The position numbers were made by a program, and so were the translations under genes. DNA of 64,000 nt. Source: Clostridium putrefaciens. GTDB lineage: Bacteria; Bacillota; Clostridia; Clostridiales; Clostridiaceae. The notes beneath the pieces are model-generated. The model did not search any database. It worked only from the letters and a program-made list of their open reading frames with translations, and was not told where the DNA came from. This document shows, one piece after another, positions 63,743 to 64,000 of the stretch. The number at the start of each line of letters is the position of its first letter. Position 1 is the stretch's first letter. Where the stretch lies: positions 2,170,001 through 2,234,000 of the forward strand of contig NZ_UFWZ01000001.1 in the NCBI RefSeq assembly GCF_900461105.1. The letters run 5' to 3'.

Positions 63743-64000
63743 TTAAGAAGTAACTTCCTCATCTTTAACCATCTCATTATAAGGCAACTTCTTACCATCT
63801 CTTATTAAAAACACACCTTCATCACTTGAAACCTGTTCGATGTATCTTTTTACAATAACATCACAGAATTTTTCATCAAGTTCAATGGTACAACAGATTC
63901 TATCAGTTTGCTCACAAGCTATAAGCGTTGAACCACTTCCACCAAATGGGTCTAAAACTATTGAGTTTGTTAAACTTGAATTTTGAATTGGATAAGCTAT
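63743..64000 (-). CDS. prophage DNA methyltransferase, C-terminal part (cut by window)
   Basis: The last 85 codons of an N6-adenine/N4-cytosine methylase. SIVLDPFGGSGSTLIACEQT is the SAM-binding motif (FGGSGS), followed by RICCTIELDEKFCDVIVKRY. In this arrangement the DPPY-type motif lies upstream, outside the window. It would modify phage or host DNA, perhaps against restriction. Confidence 0.85.
   Translation of the reverse strand: MAYPIQNSSLTNSIVLDPFGGSGSTLIACEQTDRICCTIELDEKFCDVIVKRYIEQVSSDEGVFLIRDGKKLPYNEMVKDEEVTS

Noticed and set aside
1-64000. rRNA or tRNA genes
   Set aside because: No conserved rRNA blocks or tRNA cloverleaf with T-loop GGTTCRANYCC were recognised by eye; a tRNA search program would be decisive.

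Overview
The window is AT-rich DNA from a clostridium-like Firmicute. The evidence is strong AGGAGG-type ribosome binding sites, low-GC codon use, many IS3, IS4 and ISAs1 elements, bacterial group II introns, large serine recombinases and a clostridial-type siphophage prophage. I cannot name the species from sequence alone.

Bases 1 to about 41.7 kb form an accessory island assembled from broken pieces. Its backbone is a 195 bp repeat, here called R. There are eight copies between 831 and 32259, all in the same orientation, and three of them extend to about 314 bp. Each complete copy ends at the same boundary (CACTTGCT/CACTTGCTA), and a different module begins right after it. The modules are: a GNAT acetyltransferase (R1); a GmrSD-type (DUF262/DUF1524) restriction gene plus XRE regulator, with the restriction gene split by an ISAs1 element that left a 10 bp target duplication (R2); an ABC exporter with an M50 peptidase, resembling a peptide-export cluster (R4); a truncated protein, an IetAS-like AAA ATPase and subtilase pair, an OLD-family nuclease and a PD-(D/E)XK-like protein (R5); two small envelope genes (R6); prophage debris with a CPCC protein (R7); and a broken acyltransferase / radical SAM / 3-hydroxyacyl-CoA dehydrogenase cluster (R8). 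Several genes are cut off exactly at the R boundary, and three R copies carry a partial tandem duplication of their last 35 to 50 bases. R is the least explained structure in the window.

Mobile elements are intermixed. Two near-identical 1607 bp IS4-like elements each have a perfect 9 bp target duplication, and one of them lies inside R2. There is also an ISAs1 element, two decayed IS3 copies duplicated together with R, and an intact IS3 element that cuts the radical SAM gene. Group II intron remnants are present, and an ORF-less group II intron (33261-34136) lies inside the acyltransferase gene; removing it restores one reading frame. Fragments of prophage tail genes and serine recombinases in the island resemble genes of the prophage to the right, so part of the island is an older, related prophage in decay.

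From 38 to 41.7 kb are a GNAT pseudogene, a frameshifted gene, a HEPN-like protein, an EEP-family nuclease and another GNAT gene. From 41794 to the right edge lies a largely intact prophage, read on the minus strand from right to left: DNA methylase (cut by the window edge), packaging genes, large terminase, a three-gene insert with its own promoter and inverted-repeat operator, portal, ClpP-like protease, HK97 capsid, connectors, tail tube, tail chaperone with a likely -1 frameshift, tape measure, Dit, Tal, a baseplate or receptor-binding candidate, holin, amidase and terminator. It ends with a SHOCT-like gene and an overlapping operon of two large serine recombinases plus a recombinase-domain-only protein, probably the integration module.
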